Below, piece by piece: positions 63,395 to 64,000 of a stretch of DNA of 64,000 nucleotides. Position numbers and translations under genes: made by a program. The notes beneath the pieces were generated by a model that was given only the letters and a program-made list of their open reading frames with translations, was not told the DNA's origin and searched no databases. The first letter of the stretch is position 1, and each line of letters starts with the position of its first letter. Source of the stretch: Vibrio rotiferianus CAIM 577 = LMG 21460 (lineage in GTDB: Bacteria > Pseudomonadota > Gammaproteobacteria > Enterobacterales > Vibrionaceae); the NCBI RefSeq assembly GCF_002741985.1, contig NZ_APHW01000109.1, positions 1-64,000 on the forward strand, read 5' to 3'.

Positions 63395-64000
63395 GTGTAT
63401 CTCTCTTTGTTCGTGACGTTCACCACGACGAGTTCGTGGAATGAGTTAATGCTGGCGTAGAGCGCAAAGAAGTGACTCAGTACCGTGCCAAACAAAAATA
63501 AGTCTCCTTCCGAGCCAAATCCGTTTTGGTCAATATGTAAAGTCGACTGTAGCCCTCGTACAGGTAAACCTCTTAAAATTTTGTCGACCGGATGAGACTC
63601 GATTTTTACGATTCCGTCTAAACGCATGCGAGCAACTCGTTCTGCCTGACGATCAACAAGCGCTCTAAAGTCGTAGGCTCTTAGGACGCAGCTCAGTGCT
63701 TCTTTCGACAATAATGACAGGTAGTTGAGTGACAAGTTGGAAATCAGCGTCCATAGCAAACTGCCATCTAAAACGGGTCTAAGCGATTGCGACGGTACGG
63801 TTATATTCTGGAATGTCGCAAATGGTGGTGAAGTATCGGTTGCAACACAAATATCACCCACTCCTAGCTCTAGTGGCAATAGGCGATTCGTACATGTAAG
63901 TTTAATTGAAACCGCTTCATCAATACCGACAGCAGATGTTTCATCTCCTCGAATAAACGAAATAAATGAATCAAATCCATCGCCTCGGATGCTTTCCTTC
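63358..64000 (-). CDS. tssF: TssF baseplate protein, C-terminal part (partial)
   Basis: The frame runs off the right edge. Visible: KESIRGDGFDSFISFIRGDE, VSIKLTCTNRLLPLELGVGD, RPVLDGSLLWTLISNLSLNY, HSHPVDKILRGLP-like and FLFGTVLSHFFALYASINSF, then WGTQSGMQPLI. The C-terminal WG and LY motifs are typical of TssF (VasA). The upstream vipA/vipB/tssE genes lie outside the window. Confidence 0.94.
   Translation of the reverse strand, partial: KESIRGDGFDSFISFIRGDETSAVGIDEAVSIKLTCTNRLLPLELGVGDICVATDTSPPFATFQNITVPSQSLRPVLDGSLLWTLISNLSLNYLSLLSKEALSCVLRAYDFRALVDRQAERVARMRLDGIVKIESHPVDKILRGLPVRGLQSTLHIDQNGFGSEGDLFLFGTVLSHFFALYASINSFHELVVVNVTNKERYTWGTQSGMQPLI

Overview
The window looks like a chromosome segment of a marine Vibrio, probably of the Harveyi/parahaemolyticus group. 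The reasons are a V. cholerae-type T6SS gene order (tssF-tssG-fha-tssJ-tssK-tssL-clpV-vasH-vasI-vasJ-vasK-vasL), a Vibrio-type rbs operon and a group of Rhs/RAYT repeats. The species is inferred; there is no rRNA or other marker gene to settle it.

Region 1 (1-6.8 kb) has the tail of an ISL3-family transposase, then the ribose operon on the minus strand in the order rbsD-rbsA-rbsC-rbsB-rbsK-rbsR. Two perfect LacI-type palindromic operators lie upstream of rbsD. Region 2 (6.8-15.6 kb) is housekeeping and accessory: a GGDEF-EAL membrane protein, an exported MTA/SAH-nucleosidase-like protein, two NUDIX hydrolases with a small Cys-rich ORF, an exported L,D-transpeptidase-like protein, two small exported proteins (one frameshifted), a DedA protein and a DUF4136 lipoprotein.

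Region 3 (15.8-28.1 kb) is an array of orphan Rhs toxin ends and immunity genes, nearly all on the minus strand. It is riddled with copies of one RAYT (REP-associated tyrosine transposase) element: one intact copy, one internally deleted copy, one 3' fragment, at least nine copies of its long 3' tail and several short REP/REPIN-like pieces. The same repeat end lies just downstream of almost every immunity gene, and the opposite end cuts almost every toxin remnant. A 5'-truncated second Rhs gene sits in the array.

Region 4 (28.1-42.3 kb) is a T6SS export and effector module on the minus strand: hcp, vgrG, a PAAR-lipase effector, three tandem ankyrin-repeat proteins (likely lipase immunity), two DUF4123 chaperones, a 1608-residue Rhs effector and its presumed immunity gene. 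A sigma-54-like promoter precedes hcp. Region 5 (42.6-47.0 kb) is a tandem duplication of a gene pair (GAD-like/DUF1851 immunity-type plus an unknown protein). Region 6 (47.1-64 kb) is the structural T6SS operon from vasL back to tssF, which runs off the window and includes its own sigma-54 activator, VasH.

Two patterns stand out. First, the RAYT repeats mark the borders of the toxin/immunity cassettes. Second, six G/C runs of exactly eight bases each break a gene (tssG, four genes of the duplicated pair, one exported protein), and in every case six bases restore an open frame. The second pattern is either a systematic sequence error or unusual homopolymer variation, and it must be resolved before tssG is called dead.
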